A DNA stretch of 64,000 nucleotides from Tetragonia tetragonoides (GCA_038025085.1 CM076142.1:5554501-5618500); one strand, 5' to 3'; shown: positions 13,792-26,210, numbered from the stretch's first letter. Translations and numbers: made by a program. The notes: generated by a model from the letters alone, not told the origin.

Positions 13792-14307
13792 CGTTGACGG
13801 TGATCGAGCGTCGGAAAAACGCTGGTGTGATAATCACCGGCGTTGCTTAAATGGTGCCGGTCTTTATTGGGCAGTAATAGTGAAGGCGGTCTTGAGTTTT
13901 GATGACCTGGAGACAGTGGACTAATTGACCAAGTCTGTCAACGCGTCAACTAGCTGTTAGCTGTTACTAGGATGTTTTTTACCGTTGTACTCTATTAGCC
14001 GTTTGGAGCTTAACTGCCTTTAATTTATTTATTTTTTGGAGGGGGCTTAACCGCCTTTATTTTAGGGTGTTACTAAATACCGCCCCTAAATTACTACCTA
14101 CTGCCCCCTCAAATTCCAATTTTGCCCTTTTTTAAATTTTCACTCATTCTCTCCCTCTCTAACTCTCACACCAATTCTCCCTCTCTACCACCCACTCTCA
14201 TACCCAATCTTCATCAACATTCACTCAAGCAACGGCCGCGGATGTCTGCCGGCGAACCGTCGACGGTGGCGGAGGTAAATTTTTTTTTTGCGCATTTTTT
14301 TTGCACA

Positions 14308-14465
14308 GTCGTCTGCGATTTCAGACTCACCCATGGGCGAGTCGTCTGCGATTTCAGACTCACCCATGGGCGAGTCGTCTGCGATTTCAGACTCACCCAT
14401 GGGTGAGTCGGAAATCGCAGACGACTCACCCATGGGTGAGTCAAAAATTTCAGACAACTGTGCAA
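14308..14465 (+). repeat. ~32-bp palindromic minisatellite, arm A
   Basis: Repeats of GTCGTCTGCGATTTCAGA plus CTCACCCATGGGCGA. The word GACTCACCCATGGGTGAGTC is a perfect 20-bp palindrome centred on CCATGG. The array reverses strand inside itself: the first copies read GTCTGCGATTTCAGAC-like and the last read GGAAATCGCAGACGAC-like. It is framed by TTTGCACAGTCGTCTG and CAGACAACTGTGCAAA, which are inverted too. The whole block can fold on itself. Confidence 0.9.
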
Positions 14466-14471
14466 AAAAAA

Positions 14472-14562
<91 letters not shown>

Positions 14563-14564
14563 TA

Positions 14565-14599
<35 letters not shown>

Positions 14600-14617
14600 T
14601 ATTGTTATTATTATTAA

Positions 14618-14674
<57 letters not shown>
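14466..14674. repeat. (ATT)n microsatellite, arm A
   Basis: About 210 bp of nearly pure ATT/TTA trinucleotide, interrupted a few times by TTTATTGTTATT and ATTAATATT. Long poly-Tyr/Leu/Ile reading frames across it are artefacts of the repeat. Confidence 0.95.
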
Positions 14675-14864
14675 TACTGATTATTGTTTAATTAATTAAA
14701 AATGTGAAATGATAGAGGGGAGGAGCCGGTAAATCGGTGCCGAGCTAGTTCACTAAATAACCTCGGCACCGATTTACCGGCTCCTCCCCTCTATCATTTC
14801 ACATTTTTAATTAATTAAACAATAATCAGTAATAATAATAATAATATTAATAATAATAACAATA

Positions 14865-14900
<36 letters not shown>

Positions 14901-14925
14901 TAATAATAATAATAATTTTTTGGTT
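14675..14925. repeat. 70-bp perfect inverted repeat; start of truncated third element copy
   Basis: 14675-14744 and 14762-14831 are perfect inverted repeats around a 17-nt loop (14745-14761). The stem includes GAGCCGGTAAATCGGTGCCG. On the far side it continues into (AAT)n, so the hairpin can extend through the simple repeats. The right half is a third, truncated, minus-strand copy of the element tail. Its outer end, AGTTCACTAAATAACC (14747-14762), resembles the outer end of arms A and B, so it may be a genuine element terminus abutting arm A. Confidence 0.88.
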
Positions 14926-15859
14926 CACTTCAAGAATTTGTGCACGTCCACTCCAGGGTATCCACCATACAATCGATCACAGTAAATAGTCCTCCTATTT
15001 AGCTGGATTAGTTTCTTTGACTTGAGATTTGTTTGTTAGTATTTACATGCCAGTAACAAGATTTCTACTTTTCATATGTGTTAAACATGTCTTTACCGTT
15101 TGCACCATTATTGTGTTTGTTAGCATTCATCATAAACTGCTTGGCTTCACCATGGAGTTGGATCAAGCATAGACAACTCACAATTAGTAATAATATTAAG
15201 TAAAAAAATTTAAGTTTTATGTTCTATGTGACGACTCGATGGTTCTATTTTCTGATTAAGCTGAGATGCTTGCTTCAATGTTGTGTTTAACTTCAATTGA
15301 AATTTATCTTTTTTTTTCATTTCTTAAACTTTTGATTTTCGAGGACGAAGGACCAACCAAAGAAGCATCCTGTAACTATAGATTAAACAGATACAGGAAG
15401 CTCAATTGTTTTCAGCAGGTAAGATATCATTGTCAGAACATAAAATGTTCAGAGTTTCTTTTGCAATCACATTTACAACTTGGAGAGAAATTTGTTACTT
15501 CAAGATGGAGCCAGACAAGATCATACAAAAAGCTTAAAAGAGCTAACAATATAGAATATGAAACAAATTTATAGTGTAAAAACAGAACAATATGGTAACA
15601 AATAGTCAGTGAAGAATGTGCAGAATCAAAAAGTAATCCACTTAAATATTTGCAGAACAAGAATAGTTGGATCCAAAAATTCCCCTTTGGGATTAATAGG
15701 GGTGAGGAAACATTAGCTTCATTGGCTACACTTTTATTGGAAGTTAGGGATTGATTTTACCCTGAAAATCTACATTAGAAGATTGAGTCAGTTTGATACC
15801 ACAGAGCAACATGATGGAAGTCACAGAGAATCGAGCAAAAAAAAAGTCACTGAGAGAAT

Positions 15860-15995
15860 CAAGGGCACTCAGGCAGTCAAATGGTATCTGTGGATCTCGG
15901 GTCAAACGGAAACAACCTCTCTACGAGACTCAAACGGGGGTAAAACTGTGTGCAACCGACCTCTACCCCTACCCTGCCTTGATGTTCAGTAGCTG
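15860..15995 (+). mobile_element. Au-SINE-like fragment inside the fold-back element
   Basis: Contains GATCTCGGGTCAAACGGAAA followed by CAACCTCTCTACGAGACT and GGGGGTAAAACTGTGTGCAA, the typical B-box-to-3' body of plant Au SINEs. The same words recur in the minus-strand copy at 52200-52476. No (TTG)n tail or clear target duplication was found here. The rest of 14926-16332 shows no recognisable gene. Confidence 0.6.
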
Positions 15996-16392
15996 CTGCA
16001 GCACTTCATTTAGTTGAAATGAGCTTAGTAGTTCAGTAATTTTCATCTTTTCCTGGGCTGCCATCTTTAAAAATTAATTTACAGTAATATATGATTCTAG
16101 CACTTTGCCAAGAACTATGCATAATATAGCACAAGAGTTTAAGAACATCGAATGTTATTTAGATGTATATTTGCATACATCTTCCATACAAAAGTACATA
16201 ATTACACTCATACTGATCATTAGTCGGAGATAGCTAGCTGCCTAGCTCTACCCATACAAAACAAAATGCAATTTTCATAGACGGGCTCTTCAACTGCTTA
16301 TCATCACCATTCCTGAAACCATAGGCTTGAAAAGCTCGGCACCGATTTACCGGCTCCTCCCCTCTATCATTTCACATTTTTAATTAATTAAA

Positions 16393-16393
16393 C

Positions 16394-16467
<74 letters not shown>

Positions 16468-16502
16468 CAATAAATAATAATAATAAATAATAATAATAAT
16501 AT
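16393..16502. repeat. (AAT)n microsatellite, arm B
   Basis: About 110 bp of AAT repeat with AACAACAATAAATAA interruptions. It is the counterpart of the (ATT)n tract in arm A and about half its length, which is the main difference between the arms. Confidence 0.95.
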
Positions 16503-16514
16503 TTTTTTTGCACA

Positions 16515-16705
16515 GTCGTCTGAAATTTCCGACTCACCCATGGGTGAGTCGTCTGCGATTTCCGACTCACCCATGGGTGAGTCTGAAATCGCAGACGACT
16601 CGCCCATGGGTGAGTCTGAAATCGCAGACGACTCGCCCATGGGTGAGTCTGAAATCGCAGACGACTCACCCATGGGTGAGTCTGAAATCGCAGACGACTG
16701 TGCAA
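16515..16705 (-). repeat. ~32-bp palindromic minisatellite, arm B
   Basis: Same unit as in arm A (GACTCACCCATGGGTGAGTC plus TCTGAAATCGCAGAC), with about six CCATGG centres against five in arm A. Here too the orientation switches within the array, near the (AAT)n side, so the switch pre-dates duplication of the arms. Confidence 0.9.
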
Positions 16706-16949
16706 AAAAAATGCGCAAAAAAAAAAATTTACCTCCGCCACCGTCGACGGTTCGCCGGCAGACATCCGCGGCCGTTGCTTGAGTGAATGTTGATGAAGAT
16801 TGGGTATGAGAGTGGGTGGTAGAGAGGGAGAATTGGTGTGAGAGTTAGAGAGGGAGAGGATGAGTGAAAATTTAAAAAAGGGCAAAATTGGAATTTGGGG
16901 GGGCGGTAGGTAGTAATTTGGGGCGGTATTTAGCAATTCACTTATTTTA

Positions 16950-19484
16950 TTCTTTTTGGAGGGAGTTTTACCGCCAATATTTTATTTTTTTGGAGTAATG
17001 TAGCATTTATATTTTATTGGTTTGGAGTAATGTAGCATTTTTAATTAATTCCCTTTTATTTTATTTTTTGCAAGGAGTTTTTTTTTTTTTTTTTTGGAGG
17101 TGTGTTTTGTTGGGTCCTTGTTTTATACTTCTATTAATGTGGCGGTTTGAGAGCGTGTACTGTGGAGGAGAGAGATATGGCGATAATATAATAAGTCTAC
17201 ATTTAAATTTGGGAAAGAGGAAGTATTTAGCTACTCTTTGTAAGTGAAGTATATTCTATGTGGCAAAGGAGCAATAATACATCGACTTACCCGCATGGGT
17301 GGAGCTACTTTAATTTGTTAACAAGATAGTCAAATTATCTCTCTTGGCTCATGGTTAAAGTATTACGGAGTAACTTAATACAATAAGGACATGTCCTAAC
17401 TATATCATTTTAACCTTATTTTTGGACACCACTTGGCATAATAATATAATGACCCCCAACTAAGAGTTCTACTTCCGCCACTGATTGTGATGATAAAAAT
17501 ATTAATAAACAAATACATTGGCAAAATGTATACACCTCAGGTCGTCCATGGAATAACAATAAGGATGTCCAGCAATATAGAAGCAAGATTTGATCTGAGT
17601 TGCTTAGCTTCGACTATAACGATGTACATGAAATGATACACAGCAATTACAAATGTTGTAACATATTTAGCTCTTACCAACTTGTTATACCTTAATTAGC
17701 ACAACTTATTTCAAATCCTTGTTCACATATCAGCTGAAAATTCAAAAAAAAAAATGTAGAAAATTGTACATCCTTGACCCTTACGGCCTTACCTTGTATG
17801 TTTGATTAGATATTAAACTTGTTTGTTGGGAACCGCGTTTGGGTTGGGGCGCATGCGCGCCGTGGACCTTCTAACCAAGGGTGTATAGAATAATGAGTGC
17901 CCCTATTTTAGGTCAAAGCCCTTAAAAGAAACCCAACACACAAAGAAAGGCACCATCATTGTCCTTCAAAAAGAGCAAAAGGAAAAAAAAAAAAAAAAAA
18001 AGTTGGCATCATGAGGGAGAAATCTAATGAGAGAGAGGTAACAATCCTACAGGAAGCAGCCGTATTAGAGCAGCTTTATCAAGATCATAAAAGGACAAGT
18101 CAACTGTTAGCTAAGAAATATTATAATGTACTATATACATATGAAATCAAATGTATTATGTAATAGGAGTACTAGTTTAGTGTTTGTAAAGTTGCCACAC
18201 CCGAATAAAGGGTTTGGAGCCCTCCCTTTGATGCCAACTAGCTAGCTGCTCATGAGCGTAAAAAGGAGATTACGGTTTTTTTGGGTAGTGTTCTATAAAA
18301 TCCTATTTAGACTTTCATAAAGAAGGTTAAACGCGAGATACGTAACGTAATAGTCAAAAATGGAGCCCAAGACCTTTTATTAAAGATCTTCAATGTGACA
18401 CTTATAAATCTACCATTTGTCAATGCATCATCATATAACTCAGGTGCAAAGATATTTAGTGTAGTATAGGGAGTAATATTCTTTTCAGTTTTTCTATATA
18501 TCCTTGTTTTTTTCATTGTCCTGGTTTGGGTTTTTACTCTTCTGGGTATAACACGGCACAAAAAGCATATACAAACCCAATTCCCAAAAAAATCATCAAA
18601 AACATTGTAAACAACCAACAGAGGCCACAGCATAATGGGGCAGTGTGCTCTTCCCTACCACACTCCATACCCAGCAAGTACCAATACTGGCATGGCCAAG
18701 GGTTCGGTTCATGACCGATCATTTTAAAAGCCTAAAATGTGATAAGTTCAACTTCAAACTTTCCCAATCAAGTTTCCAAATTCCATCTTTCCCACTTCAA
18801 ATCTCTATTAACAACTTCGCATATGATATCTTTTCAAACTAATATATCTACAAGTATGTATAAAGTATAATCTCAGCCTTTAAGTCAACCGTGAAATGTC
18901 ATGGTGGTGAAAGGGGAAAAGTTTAGTTTACCCATCGGTGGACTATCCATGTAAACATGCAACATGATATTATGTTGGTTACTTTTCAATAATTTGTTTA
19001 TATATTGAAAATTATTTATTGATTTCTTAATACAAAATTAAAACTTGTTTTGTAGTCCCAAATTACATAAATAAATTACACAGAGAATAGCTCAAACATT
19101 CTATTGTACATCATGATTGGTTGAAATACTACTCCGTATTATAAAATTTCTAGAATTTGTTGACAAACTTCACCACTTAAAATTTGTAAACCGAATTTAG
19201 AAAAGATGCCATTCCTCATATTCAAACTAGGATGGAAATTGGAAAAGAATGCTTGACCATCCAGAGACAGCTAGATAGCTAGCCCCTCTTTTTACCCAAA
19301 CGGCCAAACCTATCTATGTACAGTACACATAGTAGCTCAGAGGAATCTAAAATTTTCCTTATCAACATTGTTATTTTTTAATTTTACTTTTTTTTTTTAT
19401 TAAAATTGATCTGAATATTCTAATAGCAGCCCAACTCTCCTTTACTGAGACCAATGAAGGGACAGGTGCCACCACCACTACCAA

Positions 19485-19526
<42 letters not shown>

Positions 19527-22500
19527 CCCAATGTACATCCACATTGACCTAACATTATATTAGCAATCTGTTAAAAGATGATCATCTTCTGATGCATTCT
19601 GATCATGTCTTCTATATATCTCTGATCTGTGCTCTGTTGCCTGTAACATACTTTTCATGGGATCTTTCTTTATTTAATCATGGGCTAATAATACATTTAT
19701 CATACATTATATATATATCTTTGTCTGATTGTCATGGCATACTTTTTAGTCTTATCTTAATTTAAAAGCAAAATGATAAAAATATCATATTGTTTATTTA
19801 AAGCATGGAATCTCACATAAAAATGTTAGTGTAATACTATTATTAAGACATAATTGCAAATCTTATCGTAACCCGAACTGTTTTCCCTTTGATTAGTGAT
19901 GCTAATGGTAACTCCTCTTTCCTACAAATCTTAACCTTCTTGAAGTTTAAGTTCAAAAACCACGACCTAGTTTCGCAAATATTTACTTCGTTCAGCTCCG
20001 TTTCTTTTCCCTTACAATTACTAATAATAAGTAAATTAGTGAAATTCAGTTTAGTGAAAAAAAATACACACTAACATCAAAATCGATTTTTCTCACTTTA
20101 TTTTACGATCCTAAAGCATTACCATAGTTTGTACTGCCTTGGGAATTAGAATGAGAAATGGGAATTGTATAAAGGGTCAAAGAGCATCTCCCCCTTTCTT
20201 TTTAAGTTGCGATGAAATAGAAACACATCTTAGTATGTCACCGCTATTCGCTTTGCACATTTCTTTGCTCTTCACATGAAGTCATAGAATCCAATGCTTT
20301 AAAAGAGAATATTTGTACCCTCAGAGTCCATGTCACTGCATATACGTACTATTCACATGACGAACATGCTTGCATATTCCCATTTTCATGAATCTGAATT
20401 CAAAAAGCCAATACTTTTCCAATATTATCGCGGGAACAGCAACTATATGAAGAACTATATATTTGTATGCTCTTTATCACTTGAAATGTCTAATCAATTT
20501 CAGATGTGCAAAACTTACTTACTATATATATATGGTACTAGTAGTATTTGAAGAATGTAAATGGTGGTTAATGACTCATGGTCACGAGCTAGCAGTCTCG
20601 AATATAAGACCTCTTGTTGATCTGTAACTCTCATATTATATGTTAGAACCAACTCAACTAAAGATTTAAACGGATGACTAGAGACTCAATTAATTTTATA
20701 TATTCTTTTAAAAAATAGCACATACCGACAGTATAATTTAAAAAAAAATCCCTAATGTTATTCCTCCAAACCACATGATAATAAAGCAAGTCTTTGTCTA
20801 TGTACAAGTGCGAGGGGGTGTGACCATGACCCATGCTCCTTCAACATTAGTCAACAATTATGAGTGTCACAATTATATTCCTTAAGATATCTAATTTCTA
20901 TCAATTATTTTATAATGCTGTTAGCAAATGGCTTACTTTTTGGTGCTAGAGAGACATTTAATACTTGGACGGCTAGCTAGTGACCTTGGTCAAATATTGT
21001 AGGTCCTTAGATGTTGACACCAAATTATTCATATATAAAAGTGGCTGGCCAAATTGATTTCAAAAAATACAATAAAACTGACGGCCCTCTTAAAAACTTG
21101 CTTGTAAATATCACGAGACAAATAGTTGAGCAATTTGGTCCAATGAAATCCGACTAGTTTGGATTTTATATATGGAGCAACCTTGCAACTTTAGGTCAAG
21201 TACCAATTATATTCCATAATAAATAATTGTTGGTGCCAATGGATTTTTTACTAATCATGTAGAGAGAAACACATGAAGGTTAATTTCTTCCTATATATTG
21301 GCTTCATACATATATTACTCTACTTACTTTTATTATCCAGTGCTACAACTTTTATTGTCATTGAAAAAAATACATTTCTCCTAACTAAAAGACCTTATTA
21401 AAATAATGAAACTTTAATAGGATCTTCAATTCTACAAATTACGGTAATTTTTTTAATCTAATAATACGAAAAAAGTCTTAATTTCGGAGAATATTGCAAA
21501 CACGAATCATCGAAAATGATATGATCGTTTACAAGTTTCTGTACATACACTTGATTATATGATCATAAAGTATTTAATATATGACCACACTATGTGGAAT
21601 ATTGTTTAATGGTCGGGTGTAACAACTCTCAAAGATGAGCATTACACTAATTCGATAGTTTGAAATTCGTACAAAATTGATTAAAAACAATAAAACGTTT
21701 AAGTCTTCCCTTAGCCTTGTCATGTTAAGGATAGATGATGTTCCAATCATCTGTGAATAATAAAATGAAATAGTCACTGATGATCGAAAGAAACAAATAT
21801 GCTTTTATTCTTAGGGATCATAAATATAGGGAATATACATTATTAAGCAAATTAAAAATCCTTTTAATTATTAATTAATTAAATTAAAGTAATTTCTAAG
21901 GTTTTGATGTGAATAAAGACTAGAGAGTAGAGAGATAAACAAGAGGTGATCACAAGGGTTGGACCACGTGCGGTGCATGGCCAGGAGAAAGTGGTCCTTC
22001 TCCCCAAAAAGAATTGACACAAAGAAAAAAAGAATCACTCATTCAATATGCACCACATCACATGCACACACAATATCAATTTATATAAATTAATTTAAAA
22101 TAATTAAATCTGAAGAAACAAAAGCCCCAAAAGGCCAAAATTTCAATTTGCATTGCATTTTTTGTAAGTCAATATTTGTAAGCTTTTGCATTGATAGCAA
22201 AAAGGGAGTTTAAAAAAAAGCTAGGGCTCTCTTTTATCATTATTTTAACATCATCAAAAAAAACAAAAAAGAGAGATTAAGTAACATAGAATCATATATG
22301 TAAAAGAGCTATGATAATAATGGGAGAATAATGAAGAATTACAAATATACTACTTAATTATTATAAATATAACTTTATACTAAAACCAAAAAATAAAAGG
22401 GCCAAAAAAGGGGGTGGTATGGCCACTCATTTCATCCCTTTGGGAAGTCTGATCTTTACCCATGAAGTAAAAGGAGAGAGAATTGAACCAAAATTTAGTA

Positions 22501-22557
22501 GCAGACTAGCAGTAGTAGTAACTCAAAAAAGATGATGATGATGATGATGATGATCAG
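16950..22557. other. Intergenic region, no gene recognised
   Basis: AT-rich DNA between the fold-back element and the IDD gene. It holds poly-A at 17979-18001 and 19488-19525, scattered TACGGAGTA/ACTCCGTAT words (17365, 19132) often seen at MITE ends, and short unconserved ORFs. The part nearest 22557 is the likely 3' UTR and downstream flank of the IDD gene. No RNA gene was recognised. Confidence 0.6.
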
Positions 22558-23424
22558 CTAACCTTGCCATTGCTTATGGGTATGATCTTGTGAAGTGGTA
22601 TTTGTAGTGGTCATGCAATTTCCAAGCCCAGCAATGGTGAGTATGTCATTATGAGAAAGTGGTCTTAAACCCAAAAAGTCTCTTGTCAAACCCTCATTTC
22701 CACCACCACCACCATGGCCACCACCATTGCTATTATTACCGTCAACGATGACGGTTTCTCGCCCGCCAAGTGTTTGATGAAATGCTGCTAAGGAAGTATC
22801 TTTCTTGGAGGAACCCAACATTCCTGTTAACCCAAATGTATCATCTTGGTCATGATCATATGATGAGGAGAGAGAATTGATCATCATGTCATGTAGGAAT
22901 GATGACGACGTTGGGCCTGGGTTTGGGCTTGGGTTTGGGTTTGGGTTTGGGACTGTGATCTGATCTGAATTACCACCACCAATGGGTGTGGTTGTTGTTG
23001 TTGTTGATGGTGGTGCAGCTTTATTGTTTCCATAAGAGGACAAGCCATGGTTCATGATAAGCCCAGTAGTAGTACTACTAGATGACATGGTATCCTGATG
23101 GTGGTCACGTGAAGACAAGTTAAGCCCAAACAGCCCAGCTGTTGTTGTTGTTGTTGTTGTTGTATTTGAATTTGTGTCAGACACGTGACCCTGATGGTGG
23201 TGTTGTGGTTGTGGTGTTGCTGAGCCTGCATTTTGGCTCATGGTAGCTCCCATCTGAGCTGCCTTTTGCAGCAATGCAGTTGCTGACATGTGGGCAGATG
23301 CTTGTGTGTGGTAAGGTCCACCTCCTATTGGTGGGTAGCTGCTTGTGGGTCCCATGCTAGGGTTACTAGGGTTTTGGTTTTGCTGTTGTTGTTGTTGTTG
23401 CTGCTGTTGATGATTTAACTGATC

Positions 23425-23480
<56 letters not shown>

Positions 23481-25182
23481 GCATCATCTGATCATGATGG
23501 AAGATTGATGATGATGATGATGGAGATGAGAGATGGGCATTCATCATCATCTGATGATGATGATCAATGGATGGGGGTGGTGATGGGCCCACAAGAGATG
23601 GTGGGCAAGAAAGCCATGGTGGGAGACTTAGTATGTTTTGTTGCTGGTGTTGCTCTCTCTTCAATGGGAATGAAAGTAAAGATTCTTGTTGCTGGTTGCT
23701 GAACTGTACTACTGCCTGTTGTTGCTGAAGATTGTTCATGAAATGAGTGGCTGAAGGGCCAACAGGTATTGGGTTTGAGAGGAGTGAATTTGTTGTTATT
23801 GCTCTTGCAGTTTCCTCTGCTAATGCATCACAAAAGGCTCTGTGTGTTATGAAACTATCTCTCCTGCAAAACAGAAGAAAACACACCAAAAGAAAACCAA
23901 TCAACACACTCATCACTTACAAAGAAAACACACTAGCTACCCCATCAAACAAACAAAAATCAGTATGTCATCTTATTCTTAACTCATCGGTTGTTATAAG
24001 TGATGTCCATTCTCAGCAGAAAAATTAATAATGGTCATCAGTCTTATAAGTCTTAACATATTCACTCCTCACACACATCAAACAAAATTAGTCATCTTTA
24101 TCTTCTGAACAACTTTTTTGCTTTCCCCCTCATTTGCTTTCTGTCTCTTCCCAGTTTCTATGTTGTCTAGCTAGCCACTATATTTGATGAATATAGGATC
24201 TATGTAACTAGCTACCTATAAGTCTATGATAAATGAATGAATGATTCCATAAAACAAATGCATTTAATATATAACATGAAATTTAGATAAATTTATGAGC
24301 CCATTTATCAATGATTTCAGTCTCTTCTTTTTGTTTTTGCCCTCATATGAGTCATGATGGGTTTATTAAATTTCATCATGATGTTTGAGATTACCCAGTT
24401 TCTAAAAGGATTTAGGGGGTTTACCTGGAGAAAAGAGTGCCACAGTCACATCTGTACTCTCTAGTGCCACAAACCTTAGAGTGAGCTTTCCAGTCAGATT
24501 GAACAGCATATCTCTTGGAGCACTTTTCACATTTCCACTTCTTCTCCCCATGTTTTCTGCTAAAGTGTTTCTTAATCCCTGTCAAATCTCCCAATGCCCT
24601 TGATGGGTCATGGTGTACACAGCTTGTCTCTGGACACACATATACTTTCTTCCTCACCTCTTTGCTTGACCTCTGCTTCAACTTCCATGGCAGGTTATGC
24701 CCTCTCCTGTGTAGTTGCAGGTTCTGGTCCCTTTGAAACCCTTTGTTACAGATCTCACACAAAAACCTGTTTGTTGCTAGAAGTGACTTTGGTGACAAAG
24801 CTATCACTTCTGCATCAGGGTCTGATGAATAACACAATTCACCACAAAGAAAAAAAAACAAAAAGAAATAAAAACCCATATCAGAATTTTTCTATATTAA
24901 TTCTTAAGAGAAAAAAGTTAAAATCATTTTGAAGAAAATTCAATAATTTCCAAGACCTGGGTTTCCAGGTAGACTTCTTTTCTTCTTAACTGGTGGCTGT
25001 TGTGGTTGGTCATCATCATCTTGAGACTGAGTTTGCTGAGAGAAATACTGTTGTTGAGGATAAATAGAGCTACTAGGTTCACCTCTATTATTGCTTGAAG
25101 AAACACTTGCCTCCCCAGAAGCTGCAGAAGTCAAATTGGACATGTTTTCTTCTACAAACACCTGTTGTTGCTGCTTTATCAT
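22558..25182 (-). CDS. IDD: INDETERMINATE-domain C2H2 zinc-finger factor (IDD4/IDD5-like)
   Basis: Plant-specific nuclear transcription factor. Exons 25182-24957, 24821-24425 and 23863-22558 are in phase and give 642 aa. A basic KKKR (residues 66-69) opens the ID domain, followed by LPGNPDPDAEVIALSPKSL. Four fingers follow: CEIC...H113...H117 (97-117); C138/C143/H161/H166; a C2HC finger C173/C176/H189/C193; and C200/C202/H215/C219. The last two are the SHR/SCR-type fingers of IDD proteins. The C-terminal half is rich in Gln, Asn, Ser and Gly, with a 19-Gln run (DNA 23425-23481) and a second of 10. It keeps MSATALLQKAAQMG and the TRDFLG motif (LTRDFLGLRPLSHNDIL), used in SCARECROW/DELLA contacts. 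The C-terminal end resembles AtIDD4/IDD5 (IMPERIAL EAGLE/RAVEN), by memory of the family rather than by alignment. A second in-frame Met at residue 14 (MSNLTSA) could be the real start. Confidence 0.95.
23425..23481 (-). repeat. (CAA)19 coding microsatellite, poly-Gln in IDD
   Basis: An uninterrupted TTG run on the plus strand reads as CAA x19 in the IDD frame. A mixed CAA/CAG tract of 10 Gln lies just downstream in the transcript. Pure CAA codons make this stretch prone to length variation. Confidence 0.95.
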
Positions 25183-25802
25183 ACTTTTTTCTTCAGGCTG
25201 CTGTTATATTTTTGGCTTCTTGGTTTTTGCATAACCATCAAAACATTGATCTTGTTTGCTTATTTGGATCTTGTTTTTGGCATCTAACAATTTTTTTTTT
25301 ATACTGATAATCTATGTATGTGATCTAAAAGGACAAGAAAAACCCAAATCTGGAAAAAGTTAGGAAGACTGAAAGACAGAGAAAGGGAAAAAGAGGAAAT
25401 TTTTATCTTAAGGAGCTTTGTGTTTTTTCAGACCCACACCACTACTCTCATAAGCACTATAGTAGAAGCATAAGCAACTAAATAACAGCCTCTAGTAGCT
25501 TATTAGCTTAGCTAGCAGCTTGATGGCTTCTTCCTCCTTTGGCTGCAACCCAACAGACAACTTTCATTTTTTTGGAGTGGAAAGATGAGAGTGTAAAGAG
25601 AGAGAAAGTGGAGATAGAAAGAGAGTGGGAGGTCTCTAAATAAGGCTAAAACCAGACCTCCAGGCACTATATTACTTCATGTTTCGATAACTATGCTTAC
25701 TAAAACCAAGAAAATCCTAACAAAACAAACACGACCTAAAATTCTAGAGAGAGAAAGTGAGTTATAGAGAGAGATAGAGAGGTGTGGTGGAATGTGGATG
25801 AT

Positions 25803-25838
<36 letters not shown>

Positions 25839-25900
25839 CAAACATCCCTCTTGTGCACACAGAAGAAACCACAGACCAAAGGCAGAGGGCAAAGGGCTTA
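25183..25900 (-). promoter_or_regulatory. Presumed 5' leader and promoter of the IDD gene
   Basis: Upstream of the IDD start codon the plus strand is GA-rich (5570s-5630s of the 25-kb block) and holds a (GA)n run at 25807-25836, which reads as (CT)n on the transcribed strand. CT-rich tracts are common in plant 5' UTRs. No convincing TATA box was identified, so the start of transcription is not placed. Confidence 0.4.
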
Positions 25901-26207
25901 TGAGAAAAATTATGCTAGAAATTCATAAAATAAATAAATAAAATAAGAAAAGAAAAGGAAAAAAAAAAAAGAAACTATAAAATCTGACGTTGCCCATTTT
26001 GTCTTATGCTCTGTTTGGGGACTCATATCTTTCCCCCACCCCCATAAAAATCTTCTTTTATTTTTGGCTTTTAAAAAAGCTTTATTATGTTTTTTTTTTC
26101 TTTCCCCACTGTGATAAACTTTTCTTTAATATCACCACCTTTCCCATTTGTTTAACAAAGTGAGATGGAAAAGCAACCATGTAGAAAAGGGACAATGATT
26201 TGTAAAT

Positions 26208-26210
<3 letters not shown>

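Larger units (their letters stand above)
14057..16949. mobile_element. Fold-back (Mutator-like?) element with ~610-680-bp inverted arms
   Basis: Arm A (14065-14746, plus) and arm B (16333-16941, minus) are near-identical inverted copies that differ mainly in simple-repeat length. Both begin close to GCTAAATACCGCCCC and end at CGGTGCCGAGCT. The pair is bordered by TTATTTTA at 14057-14064 and 16942-16949, which looks like an 8-bp target duplication; wider flanks are also similar (TTTTTGGAGGG...ACCGCC on both sides), so a longer duplication is possible. Each arm has a CT-rich leader, an ATG at about 14241 in arm A followed by 11 GC-rich codons and a GTAAAT donor-like site, a palindromic minisatellite, an (ATT)n tract and a 60-bp tail. 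Long inverted termini plus an 8-bp duplication suggest a non-autonomous Mutator-like or foldback transposon. No transposase was seen. The roughly 1.4-kb centre (14926-16332) holds no recognised gene. Confidence 0.75.

Noticed and set aside
14288..14699. ORFs with long poly-Tyr, poly-Leu or poly-Ile runs
   Set aside because: Translations of (ATT)n and of the palindromic minisatellite in several frames; no gene.
18185..18245. GGAGCCCTCCC stretch near GATGCCAAC resembling a microRNA precursor
   Set aside because: It does not match miR160, miR319 or miR394 well and its flanks do not form a good stem.
18307..18633. 108-aa ORF on the minus strand
   Set aside because: No recognisable domain or splice context; looks like part of a dispersed AT-rich repeat.
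22912..22960. GGGTTT repeats resembling plant telomere sequence
   Set aside because: The run lacks the TTTAGGG heptamer and is the coding sequence for the Pro-Asn/Pro-Ser stretch of the IDD protein.
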